Assembly (NCBI GenBank): GCA_963775295.1
Contig: CAVZIK010000006.1
Location: 1,178,001 to 1,242,000 of the forward strand
Source: JAMDEO01 sp963775295
GTDB lineage: Bacteria > Actinomycetota > Thermoleophilia > RBG-16-64-13
Direction of reading: 5' to 3'
Length of the DNA stretch: 64,000 nt
How positions within the stretch are numbered: position 1 is the stretch's first letter; each line of letters begins with the position of its first letter. Below, piece after piece: positions 33,826 to 42,073 of this stretch. Both the position numbers and the translations under genes were made by a program. The notes below the pieces were generated by a model, which was given only the letters and a program-made list of their open reading frames with translations, made no database searches and was not told where the DNA came from.

Positions 33826-34202
33826 TCTATTTCGATCATCCAGACCGGGTCGGCTAGGTGAGCTACCCCCAAGAGCGTTGAAGCAGGCTTGCACCCTGCC
33901 TGCTGCAGGCGAGGGCCGATCTTGGGGACCGCCTCGAGAAAGGCGGGAACGTCGGTAACGTAGTAGTTGAGCCTCACGACGTCGCGCAGACCGAGCCCGG
34001 CTTGGCCAAGGACCGTCTCCAGATTGTCGAGCGCCTGGTGGAACTGGGCCTCCATATCGCCCGGGTGGATGGGCCGCCCTTCTTCGTCGCACGAAACCTG
34101 GCCCGCGCAATACACCATCCGCTCGGTGCTCTTGACCTCGACGGCGTGGCAGAAGTCGAATTGGTCCTGCCATGTCCAGGGATTGATAGCCCTTCTCTGC
34201 AT
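33807..34202 (-). CDS. RidA/YjgF-family protein
   Basis: 131 residues. The chorismate-mutase-like trimer fold is indicated by MVYCAGQVSCDEEGRPIHPGDMEAQFHQALDNLETVL, VVRLNYYVTDV and VWMIEIEATA. RidA proteins hydrolyse reactive enamines/imines from PLP enzymes; the usual arginine at the tunnel (R105 of E. coli RidA) is not evident at the corresponding place, where the sequence reads ACKPASTLLGVAHL, so activity may differ. ATG 34202 has GGAGGT 9 nt upstream. The last three Ala codons form a terminator arm. Confidence 0.85.
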   Translation of the reverse strand: MQRRAINPWTWQDQFDFCHAVEVKSTERMVYCAGQVSCDEEGRPIHPGDMEAQFHQALDNLETVLGQAGLGLRDVVRLNYYVTDVPAFLEAVPKIGPRLQQAGCKPASTLLGVAHLADPVWMIEIEATAAA

Positions 34203-34334
34203 AGCTACGATACCTCCACAGATCGGCGATTTGTCCGTCGCGTGCTCGCTACCCGAGCGCTTACATCCGGAGCGTGACTCTGGCTGTGACGCTCGGGAGG
34301 GGGGAAGCGGTTTATTGCCAGCCCCTCGTCGGGG

Positions 34335-35171
34335 TCATTCTTTCCCCTGGAAATGCGTGGTGGTGTTCAGAAGCCGTGCGCGGGCCCCAACCCGAAAGTT
34401 CACAAGGTCCGCACTCCCGTAGCCGCGATAGCCCAGGATCTTGCCCGCAGTCTTCATGTCTGCAAAGTCGACCACGATCACCCCCAGGGTGGGCACCGTC
34501 TTCTCCCTCCAAACGAAGAGATAGAGTTCATCCGCGAGCTTGAGATAGTGACATCTGTCCGTGTCGGCAAGGCCTTTCTCGCTGCCTTGGAGACAATGCC
34601 AGGTGTACATCGACCCGTTCAAATAGATGTGCTCGTATTGTTCGTTGGGACTGTAGGTGTATTCCACGCGGCGGCCGACCATGTCGTCGGTGGGGAGGTG
34701 CCTCGGCGTATCCTCGGTGAACGGCCGGTCGATGGCGGCGCTTAGGAAGGTCGCCGAAACTCCCGTGAGCTCCTCACCTGCTGAGATCCGATCGAGCAAC
34801 GGTCGCCGGGCCTCCGTGTCGTCGGGCAACTGCCCGACCAGGATCGTAGCGATCTGGAGGCCCAGGTCGAGTAGAAGTGTGATCGCGGTCGCGCGTTCGC
34901 GGGTCGAGACGAAATCCACGAGATAGAGGTTCTCTCTGATCCTGGCTGCAAAATACGGCTCGAGCTCGTCGGGTTCTTGACCGCAGTCGTCGCCGATGTC
35001 CCAACGAAGCCGGTCCGATGTCTCAAAGTGGAAGGCGACACCACGGCCGTCCTCGAGCGACAAATCCAAGGTTCTTCCAGAGAGATCGGCTGTAGGGGAA
35101 GGGGCAAAGCTGTCTGGATGAAATGCATCCGACAACTGCCCCACGGGGATCCATGGAGATGGGCCAGACAT
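34335..35171 (-). CDS. MoaF-like protein
   Basis: 278 residues in two lipocalin-like beta domains. The N-terminal half (GRTLDLSLEDGRGVAFHFE, FVSTRERATAITLLLDL) and the C-terminal half (GRRVEYTYSPNEQYEHIYL, MYTWHCLQG, DTDRCHYLKLADELYLFVW, GVIVVDFADMKTAGKILGYRG) match MoaF and MoaF_C. MoaF was named from an operon of monoamine/molybdenum-linked genes, and its reaction is not settled. The gene is divergent from MarR and the ABC exporter. It may be one of several Mo-related genes here, but the name alone is weak evidence. Confidence 0.75.
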   Translation of the reverse strand: MSGPSPWIPVGQLSDAFHPDSFAPSPTADLSGRTLDLSLEDGRGVAFHFETSDRLRWDIGDDCGQEPDELEPYFAARIRENLYLVDFVSTRERATAITLLLDLGLQIATILVGQLPDDTEARRPLLDRISAGEELTGVSATFLSAAIDRPFTEDTPRHLPTDDMVGRRVEYTYSPNEQYEHIYLNGSMYTWHCLQGSEKGLADTDRCHYLKLADELYLFVWREKTVPTLGVIVVDFADMKTAGKILGYRGYGSADLVNFRVGARARLLNTTTHFQGKE

Positions 35172-35300
35172 ACGTACAGATTACACCATCTCACAACACT
35201 TGCATTGTTAATGGTTGCGTGCAAAACTGTTGCGTCAGAAACGAAATTAGTCTCGGTGGCCGGCCGCGAGGCGACCGGTGGAAAGGGTACGGGATCGCGG

Positions 35301-35807
35301 TTGACTTGTGCAACTCACGCGCATGATGGGCCAGGGGCTGATCTCAATAGTGTAGATCCGCTAACGGCTCAGGTCTTTCAGGCCATTCACGACGCGGCTA
35401 AACTCCACCGTCAGCTCATGGTGAAGAGATTGGCCCAGGAGGGCGGCCACCCCGGCGAGGTGTTCTGTCTGAAGATCCTCGCTCAGCACGACGGCATGAG
35501 CCAGAGCGATTTGGCCGACAGATTGAATCTCTCGCGCCCCTGGATAACCAAGATGCTTCAATCGCTGGAAAAGGCGGGCGTGGTGACCAGGCACTCCGAC
35601 GAGCAGGATCAGCGCGTCAGCCGTGTGTATCTCACCGAGGCGGGTCGGGCGCGCGAGACCGAACTGCGCGCCGTTTGGGCCGAATACCTGAACGAGACGG
35701 TGGGGTCACTCTCAGTGGACGAACGTATCCAACTCGAACATTTGGTCCACCGGCTGGCGGACCGTATTTCCGGCCTGCTCGCCAACGCAGGGAGCGGAGT
35801 CGAATGA
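35301..35807 (+). CDS. MarR-family transcriptional regulator
   Basis: About 168 residues if TTG 35301 is used; the MarR core runs from TAQVFQAIHDAAKLHRQL to the C-terminal dimer helix. The wHTH region is MSQSDLADRLNLSRPWITKMLQSLEKAGVV, followed by the wing DEQDQRVSRVYLTEAGRA. No ATG/GTG fits before helix 1; ATG 35418 would delete it, so the start is unresolved, and TTG 35301 also forms part of a TTGACT promoter-like box. The stop overlaps the exporter start as ATGA, so the regulator heads the exporter operon and likely represses it. Confidence 0.8.
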   Translation: MTCATHAHDGPGADLNSVDPLTAQVFQAIHDAAKLHRQLMVKRLAQEGGHPGEVFCLKILAQHDGMSQSDLADRLNLSRPWITKMLQSLEKAGVVTRHSDEQDQRVSRVYLTEAGRARETELRAVWAEYLNETVGSLSVDERIQLEHLVHRLADRISGLLANAGSGVE

Positions 35808-37546
35808 CGAAGCTCCTTCTGTCGTATCTCAAGCCCTACCGGAAAGAGATTGCGCTGGTCGTCTTTCTGGTGCTCGTTCAGACCTTCGCAAACCTCTACT
35901 TGCCGGATCTGAACGCCAAGATCATCAACAACGGTGTTCTTCTGGGGGACACCGGCTACATTCTTCGCATCGGTGGATACATGCTCGGTGTGGCGCTACT
36001 TCTAGGGGCCTGCTCTATCCTCTCGGTCTACTTTGGTTCCAAAGTGGCCATGGCCTTCGGCAGGGATGTTCGCGGGGGTCTGTTCCGGAAGGTCGAGGGT
36101 TTCTCCCAGCGGGAGATCAACAAGTTCGGGACGCCCTCTCTCATCACCCGCAACACCAATGACGTGCAGCAAGTCCAGATGATGGTGGCCATCGGCCTCA
36201 CCATCATGATCTCGGCACCACTCATGATCATCGGCGGGATCGTGATGGCATTGCGTCAGGACGTGCTCCTCACCATCTCCGTGGCCGTCATTCTGCCGGT
36301 GATGGGCGCCGTTCTCGTCTTAATCGGTCGGAGGGCCATCCCCCTCTTCCGCGCGATGCAGGTGAAACTCGACCGGATAAACCAGGTCATGCGCGAGACC
36401 CTCAGCGGCATCCGCGTGATCCGCGCGTTTGCCCGAGTGCAGCAAGAGGAGGCGCGTTTCGACGTGGCCAACCTGGATCTCACCGAAACCGGCCTGCATA
36501 TCCAGAGGCTCTTTGCGCTCCTTATGCCGACGTTGATGATCATCTTCAACTTCTCCACGGTGGCCGTGATGTACTTTGGCGGACGGCGTGTGTCAAGTGG
36601 TGGCATGCCCGTAGGCAATCTCACTGCCTTCATCACCTACGTAGCGCAGATCCTCATGTCGGTACTGATGGCGACCATGCTGTCGATGATGATCCCGCGC
36701 GCCGCGGCCTGCGGCGATCGTATCCAGCAGGTGCTCGACACGGAGCCCACAGTGGGCGACCCCGTTAGGCCACTCTCGCTGGCGAGTCTGGATGGACGGC
36801 GACGTGGGGTCGTGGAGTTCAAGAACGTGGAGTTTCGGTACCCCGGCGCGCAGGATCCGGTGCTGAGCGGTATCTCGTTTACGGCTCGTCCTGGGCAGAC
36901 GACCGCGATCGCCGGCAGCACCGGCAGCGGCAAGTCCACCCTTATCAGTCTCATTCCTCGTTTTTACGACGTCACTTCAGGTTCAATCGAAATCGACGGC
37001 TTGGATATCAGAGACCTCATGCGCGACGAGTTATGGAACCAAATCGGGTTCGTCCCGCAGAAGGCGTTTCTGTTCTCTGGGACAGTGGAGAGCAACCTTC
37101 GCTATGGTTCCAAAGAGGCGACCGACGATGATCTCTGGCACGCGCTCGATATAGCCCAGGGTAAGGAGTTCATCTCCGACATGGCCGAGGGTATGGAAGC
37201 GCCCATCACACAGGGAGGGTCGAACCTCTCGGGTGGGCAGCGGCAGCGTCTTGCGATCGCCCGCGCGCTCGTGAAGAAGGCTCCCATCGACGTCTTCGAC
37301 GATAGTTTTTCGGCGCTCGATTTTACGACGGACTCACTCTTGCGCGCGGCTCTGAAGCGGGAAGTAGCCGACGCGACCGTCATCATCGTGGCGCAGCGGG
37401 TCAGCACTATCCTGCACGCCGACCAGATCATCGTACTCGAGAAGGGCACGATCGCGGGCCTGGGCACTCACAAAGAGCTCATGGAGTCCAGCGAGACCTA
37501 CCGAGAGATCGTGTACTCGCAGCTTTCCGAGGAGGAGGTGGCATGA
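35804..37546 (+). CDS. Heterodimeric ABC exporter subunit A (degenerate catalytic site)
   Basis: 580 residues: six membrane helices (about 15-310) fused to one ATPase domain. Walker A GSTGSGKST, signature LSGGQRQR and Walker B IDVFDDSFSALD, where the catalytic Glu is replaced by Asp; the H-loop region reads VAQRVST, Gln in place of His. This marks the non-hydrolysing half of a TM287/TM288-type heterodimer. It should export a drug, peptide or lipid. Start ATG 35804 overlaps the MarR stop; the ORF could be extended upstream but that lies within MarR. Confidence 0.9.
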   Translation: MTKLLLSYLKPYRKEIALVVFLVLVQTFANLYLPDLNAKIINNGVLLGDTGYILRIGGYMLGVALLLGACSILSVYFGSKVAMAFGRDVRGGLFRKVEGFSQREINKFGTPSLITRNTNDVQQVQMMVAIGLTIMISAPLMIIGGIVMALRQDVLLTISVAVILPVMGAVLVLIGRRAIPLFRAMQVKLDRINQVMRETLSGIRVIRAFARVQQEEARFDVANLDLTETGLHIQRLFALLMPTLMIIFNFSTVAVMYFGGRRVSSGGMPVGNLTAFITYVAQILMSVLMATMLSMMIPRAAACGDRIQQVLDTEPTVGDPVRPLSLASLDGRRRGVVEFKNVEFRYPGAQDPVLSGISFTARPGQTTAIAGSTGSGKSTLISLIPRFYDVTSGSIEIDGLDIRDLMRDELWNQIGFVPQKAFLFSGTVESNLRYGSKEATDDDLWHALDIAQGKEFISDMAEGMEAPITQGGSNLSGGQRQRLAIARALVKKAPIDVFDDSFSALDFTTDSLLRAALKREVADATVIIVAQRVSTILHADQIIVLEKGTIAGLGTHKELMESSETYREIVYSQLSEEEVA

Positions 37547-39582
37547 GCGACCAAGAAGAACTTCCGGCGGAGAGCACTTCTCAGGGGGCGGAAGCCCCGG
37601 TAGCAGCCAAACCAGGTCCGGGCGGTCAGCGAGGCACTCGGCGCAGGGGCCAACAACAACACGGTCCTGGATTCGGGCCTCCTGGACTCATCGGATCGGG
37701 CGAAAAGGCAAAGAACTTCCGCGCTTCCTTCAGCCGGCTCGCCGGCCGGCTTCGGCCCGAACGCCTCAAGATTGGCATCGTGACCTTCCTGGCCGTCGTC
37801 AGCGTCGCTTTGAGCGTTTCCGGTCCAAAGATCCTCGGACGGGTCATGAACCTCATCGTCGAGGGGTCCGTCAGCGCGAAGCTGCCTGCCGGCCTGACCA
37901 AGGAGCAGGTGATCGCCGGTCTCAAGGCCAAGGGGGACACCAAACTCGCCGATGTGCTGTCGGGAATGAACTTGAATCCGGGCCACGGCGTCGACGTCGC
38001 GGCCTTGGGCAAGATCATACTCATCGTAGCCGCGATCTACCTCTTGAGTTCCCTATTCGGCTGGCTCCAGGGATATCTAATGGCCGGTGTGGTGCAGCGC
38101 GTGGTCTATCGCCTGCGGCGCGAGGTCGATCTGAAGCTTGCGCGCCTACCGCTGAAGTACTTCGACGGTCATTCGCGTGGCGACATCCTCAGCCGAGTGA
38201 CCAACGACATCGACAACATCCAGCAGACCCTGCAACAAACATTGACGCAGATCATCACCGCAGTACTGACTTTGATCGGTACGATCGCCATGATGTTTTG
38301 GCTCAGTTGGCTGCTCGCAGTCATCGCCCTCGTCACAATCCCGCTGTCGGTGGTGGTGACCATGCTCATCGCCAAGCGGTCGCAGAAACAGTTCGCGGCT
38401 CAGTGGGAGCGCACCGGCGCTCTCAACGGGCACGTGGAGGAGATGTATTCGGGTCACAACGTGGTCAAGGTCTTCGGCCGGCAGGAAGAGGCCATGGCCA
38501 AGTTCGGCGAGGAGAACGAGAAGCTCTACAGCGCAAGTTTCAAGGCCCAATTCATCTCGGGCATCATCATGCCTTCAATGATGTTCATTGGCAACTTGAA
38601 CTACGTCGCCATCTGCATCGTTGGAGGTCTTCGGGTCGCGACAGGTGCGCTCACGATTGGCAGTGTGACCGCCTTCGTTCAGTATTCCCGCCAGTTCACT
38701 CAGCCCATCACCCAGGTCGCGAGCGTGGCGAACGTTCTGCAGTCCGCCGTGGCTTCGGCCGAGCGTGTGTTCGAGTTGCTGGACGAGACCGAAGAGATCG
38801 CGGATCCGGTGAAACCGATCGTACTTCGCAAAGCTACCGGCCAGATCAGCCTCAAAGACGTGTCGTTCCGCTATCTGCCCGACGTGCCGCTTATCGACGG
38901 TCTGAACCTGGAGGTGAGGCCTGGCCAGACAGTGGCCATCGTAGGTCCGACCGGAGCCGGCAAGACCACGCTGGTCAACCTGCTCATGCGTTTCTACGAG
39001 ATCGACGGAGGCTCCATCTCCATTGACGGTTTCGACACGCGCGACATGGGGCGTGATGACCTCAGACGCCTCTTCGGAATGGTGTTGCAGGACGCTTGGC
39101 TGTTCGGTGGAACCATTCTCGAGAATATAGCCTATGGCAAGGAGGATGCGACCGAGGAAGAGATTCAGCGGGCCTCCGAGGCCGCGCATGTGGACCACTT
39201 CGTTCGAACTCTGCCGGATGGCTACAACACTCGCTTGGACGACGATTCCACCAACATCTCCCAAGGCGAACGGCAGCTTCTCACGATAGCTCGGGCTTTC
39301 TTGGCCGATCCGGAGATCCTCATCTTGGACGAGGCGACCAGTTCCGTGGACACCAGGACGGAAGTCCTCATCCAGAGGGCCATGAACAGGCTTCTCCGGG
39401 GACGCACCAGCTTCGTCATCGCGCACCGCCTCTCGACAATCCGTGATGCAGATGTGATCCTCGTGATGAACGAGGGCCACATCATCGAGCAGGGGACGCA
39501 CATAGAACTGTTGGCCGCGCAAGGCTTCTACCATGATCTCTACAACAGTCAGTTCGCCGAAGCTCTCGTGGAAGCGAGCTGA
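37543..39582 (+). CDS. Heterodimeric ABC exporter subunit B (catalytic)
   Basis: 679 residues. A Pro/Gln-rich N-terminal extension of about 60 residues, six membrane helices with a large outer loop (AGLTKEQVIAGLKAKGD) between helices 1 and 2, and an ATPase domain with Walker A GPTGAGKTT, Walker B ILILDEATSSVD with intact Glu, and H-loop IAHRLST. The signature is altered to NISQGERQL, which pairs with the degenerate Walker B of subunit A, exactly the asymmetry known for TM287/288. ATG 37543 overlaps the previous stop by 4 bases. Confidence 0.9.
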   Translation: MSDQEELPAESTSQGAEAPVAAKPGPGGQRGTRRRGQQQHGPGFGPPGLIGSGEKAKNFRASFSRLAGRLRPERLKIGIVTFLAVVSVALSVSGPKILGRVMNLIVEGSVSAKLPAGLTKEQVIAGLKAKGDTKLADVLSGMNLNPGHGVDVAALGKIILIVAAIYLLSSLFGWLQGYLMAGVVQRVVYRLRREVDLKLARLPLKYFDGHSRGDILSRVTNDIDNIQQTLQQTLTQIITAVLTLIGTIAMMFWLSWLLAVIALVTIPLSVVVTMLIAKRSQKQFAAQWERTGALNGHVEEMYSGHNVVKVFGRQEEAMAKFGEENEKLYSASFKAQFISGIIMPSMMFIGNLNYVAICIVGGLRVATGALTIGSVTAFVQYSRQFTQPITQVASVANVLQSAVASAERVFELLDETEEIADPVKPIVLRKATGQISLKDVSFRYLPDVPLIDGLNLEVRPGQTVAIVGPTGAGKTTLVNLLMRFYEIDGGSISIDGFDTRDMGRDDLRRLFGMVLQDAWLFGGTILENIAYGKEDATEEEIQRASEAAHVDHFVRTLPDGYNTRLDDDSTNISQGERQLLTIARAFLADPEILILDEATSSVDTRTEVLIQRAMNRLLRGRTSFVIAHRLSTIRDADVILVMNEGHIIEQGTHIELLAAQGFYHDLYNSQFAEALVEAS

Positions 39583-39607
39583 TCCAGCACCGGGAAAGGG
39601 GAGAAAG

Positions 39608-40327
39608 ATGGCACCAGATCCGCGAGTGTTCTTGGACCGACTCTCAATCCGGGAGCCGCTGGTGGGCCTGTACGATGCGCCCGACCCGGCGCCTTTCGCA
39701 CCCCTGGCCGTCCCGGGGAATCACGAATGCGTCTTCGCGTCGCTTCGGTCGTGGCGTGAAGGAAGGACCCTGCATCTCACCCGCAACCAATACGGCTGCG
39801 GGTCGGGGCATCTGTTGGGCCTGCCCACACTCGACCGCCAGGAGATGGTGGAGTTTCTATACGGCAAAGAGGGTCTGCGGGCCTCGCCGGAACTGATGGG
39901 CGCCTGGCTCGACTCGGCACCACACTACCAGCCGGCCCACGAGCATGTTCTGATCGGGCCGCTGCGGCCGGAGCAGTATGGATACCTGCGCACCGTGACT
40001 CTTTTCGTGAACGCCGATCAACTTTCCGTGCTCGCTGCGGGCGCTTCGTATTACAGCCATCCTGGAGACCTCCTGCCGGTTATTGCCCCCTTCGGCTCCG
40101 GGTGCATGCAGTTGGCGGCACTCTTTGACGATTTCGACGTGCCCCAGGCCATGATCGGGGCGACCGACCAGGCCATGCGCAAACATCTGGAACCCTGGAT
40201 GCTGGCCTTCACAGTCACCACACCGATGTACGACCTCCTTTGCGACTGGGCCGCCGATCCTCACAGCTCGCTTCACACCGGCTTTCTGGGGGGATTGATC
40301 CGCGCCCGGGGCGGATCACTGGGCTGA
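39608..40327 (+). CDS. DUF169 family protein (2)
   Basis: 239 residues from ATG 39608, with AAAGGGGAG upstream. The pattern is REPLVGLYDAPDPAP, HECVFASLRSWREG, NQYGCGSGHLLGL, GPLRPEQYGYLRTVTLFVNADQLSVL, and PFGSGCMQL. It is very different from the DUF169 protein at 33005, so they are distant paralogues. The family function is unknown. It follows the ABC exporter by 25 bases and precedes the MoaE-like gene, suggesting one transcript with both. Confidence 0.78.
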   Translation: MAPDPRVFLDRLSIREPLVGLYDAPDPAPFAPLAVPGNHECVFASLRSWREGRTLHLTRNQYGCGSGHLLGLPTLDRQEMVEFLYGKEGLRASPELMGAWLDSAPHYQPAHEHVLIGPLRPEQYGYLRTVTLFVNADQLSVLAAGASYYSHPGDLLPVIAPFGSGCMQLAALFDDFDVPQAMIGATDQAMRKHLEPWMLAFTVTTPMYDLLCDWAADPHSSLHTGFLGGLIRARGGSLG

Positions 40328-40400
40328 CGCATGTTCCTTCGGCGCCCTTGGGCGCGATAGACTAACTACCATACCTACATCGAGTCGCAGGGAGGCCGTC

Positions 40401-40769
40401 ATCAATCAGGGACGCCCGTCAGCAGAAGCATGGTTGGCCGAGATCAAGCGAGGTTCTGAGGCCTCCCGCATCGGCATGTATCTCGTTCACAATGGTGTGG
40501 TGCGCGGCACGGCGCGTGATGGTGCTGCGGTCAGCGGCATGGAGTTGTCGTACGACCACGTCCGCCTGCAGGAGGTTATCGACCAAGCGAAAGCCATGCC
40601 CGGCGTGGTGGCCGTGCGGGCCTGGGTCAACGAAGGCAGTCTTTCGGTCGGCGATGACATCATGGTCGCCCTTGTCGCTGGGGACATCCGCGAGAATGTT
40701 TTTGCCGGGCTTCAGCAACTCGTGCGCCTTATCAAGACGGAGGTCGTCAAAGAACTCGAGTTCCGCTAG
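40401..40769 (+). CDS. MoaE-like molybdopterin synthase protein; apparent ATC start
   Basis: 122 residues if translation starts at ATC 40401. The sequence INQGRPSAEAWLAEIKRGSE leads into IGMYLVHNGVVRGTARDG, VVAVRAWVNEGSLSVGDDIM and LVRLIKTEVVKELEF, matching a short MoaE-type family. MoaE, with MoaD, sulfurates precursor Z to molybdopterin; the two C-terminal Lys (KTEVVK) recall the essential pair of E. coli MoaE, but their spacing is two residues shorter. GGGAGG at 40390 lies 5 nt before ATC, whereas TTG 40434 has no ribosome site and would cut the first helix. No MoaD gene is adjacent. Confidence 0.68.
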   Translation: MNQGRPSAEAWLAEIKRGSEASRIGMYLVHNGVVRGTARDGAAVSGMELSYDHVRLQEVIDQAKAMPGVVAVRAWVNEGSLSVGDDIMVALVAGDIRENVFAGLQQLVRLIKTEVVKELEFR

Positions 40770-40791
40770 GCGTCGGCAGAAGCCGGTTTCC

Positions 40792-40821
40792 TTGACTCCC
40801 ATGGGGCCACGCTGTTAGGTT
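40792..40821 (+). promoter_or_regulatory. Candidate promoter for the flippase-like gene
   Basis: TTGACT (5 of 6) and TAGGTT are separated by 18 bp. The 210-base gap between the MoaE-like gene and the flippase gene has no convincing coding frame, so a leader of about 150 nt would follow. Confidence 0.4.
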
Positions 40822-40981
40822 GCGGGGTGATCCAAATGTTGCCTGTCTTTATCCAAGGGGGTCCAGCAGCGTGATCGATCGAAGCCGTTGAGCACGGGGC
40901 TCCGTTTCTTGGTGGCGTCGCAAGCCGAAGGGCTGGGCGTGCGTGTTTCGCTCTGCGCGGCGCGCGGGACTATCCGGTTGT

Positions 40982-42073
40982 ATGTCTCAGACTGACTCCG
41001 TAGACGATCGGCATGGCGGGCATCCCGCTCGGAGCTCTTGGTTCGGCCGCTCCCGCTGGCTGACGTACATCAGTTGGGCGGTCTCTGCGGGGGCACTCGC
41101 CTACGTGCTTTCGCGGCTGAGCTATACAGAGTTGCGAAAGGAAGTCACCGGTATCACTTGGTGGTTGGTGGTCGCGGCCATAGTGCTGGAGATTTTGCCG
41201 CGGGTTCTTGAGGCCGTTCGCTGGAGGTATCTCCTGCGCCCGCTGAAGACCGGTTTCGCCGATCTCTTGAAAGCGATCTACGTGGGTACGCTCTATAGTG
41301 GCGTCTTGCCCTTCTCAGGCGGAGACGTCGTCCGGGCGGCCATAGTCGCACGGACGAAGAGGGTCAGTTTGACCCGGGTTCTGTCGACGGAACTCATAGA
41401 GCGGGTGGTCGACGCTTTTGCCATCATTCTTCTGGTCTGGATCACGCTTCGCGGCTTGGCCATACCCTCTGCGCTTCGGGCCGTACTCGTTTTCCTCGAG
41501 GTGGCCGTAGGGGTAGCAATTGTTGGCGGGTGGGTGCTCGCCGCCCAGAACACGAATCTGAAGGGTCTGCTCGCGCGCTGGCTGCCGAAGCGCCGCCTGT
41601 GGTCGAGGTTGAAGTCGATCTTGGTCGACATCGTCGAGGCCGCCGGCCGCGTCCGCGCGATGACGATGCTGGTAGCGCTCGGCGCGGCCCTGGCGGCCGC
41701 TTTCGTCAATGTTACGGCGTACTGGCTCATTCTCCGTGCCTATCACATCAATCTGTCGTTCCTGCACGCGGCTGCGCTGTTCGCGATAGTCATGATCGGC
41801 ACGTTCCTTCCCGGAACGCCTGGCAACGTGGGCACCTGGCAGTTCTTCTGCGCCGTGGGTCTGCAGCTGTTCGGCGTCTCGGCGGCCCGTGCGGCCGGAT
41901 ACAGCCTGGTCGCGTACGTGATCTGGACGATCCCGCCGGTGCTCATGGGTATGATCGCCCTGCTCGTCTCTCCGCTCAAGTGGGCCGACCTACGCGGCCA
42001 ACGCTCGCGCGTCGGCTCGGAGGAGCGTCCCAGAAGCGCCTCTTCGAGTGGCTCGCCGACTAAGGGGTCCTAA
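40982..42073 (+). CDS. LPG-synthase-TM / UPF0104 flippase-like membrane protein
   Basis: 363 residues from ATG 40982 with about eight membrane helices. Motifs of the AglD/UPF0104 family are RVLEAVRWRYLLRP, GTLYSGVLPFSGGDVVRA, RVLSTELIERVVDAF and GTFLPGTPGNVGTWQFF. Members are polyprenyl-sugar or lysyl-PG flippase-like proteins; the actual cargo is not predictable. The C-terminus is Ser/Arg-rich. The stop overlaps the stop of the convergent gene in the four bases CTAA at 42070-42073. Confidence 0.85.
   Translation: MSQTDSVDDRHGGHPARSSWFGRSRWLTYISWAVSAGALAYVLSRLSYTELRKEVTGITWWLVVAAIVLEILPRVLEAVRWRYLLRPLKTGFADLLKAIYVGTLYSGVLPFSGGDVVRAAIVARTKRVSLTRVLSTELIERVVDAFAIILLVWITLRGLAIPSALRAVLVFLEVAVGVAIVGGWVLAAQNTNLKGLLARWLPKRRLWSRLKSILVDIVEAAGRVRAMTMLVALGAALAAAFVNVTAYWLILRAYHINLSFLHAAALFAIVMIGTFLPGTPGNVGTWQFFCAVGLQLFGVSAARAAGYSLVAYVIWTIPPVLMGMIALLVSPLKWADLRGQRSRVGSEERPRSASSSGSPTKGS

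Noticed and set aside
38575..39534. 319-codon minus-strand frame within the second exporter gene
   Set aside because: Opposite strand of a clear ABC ATPase domain; no motif or start signal.
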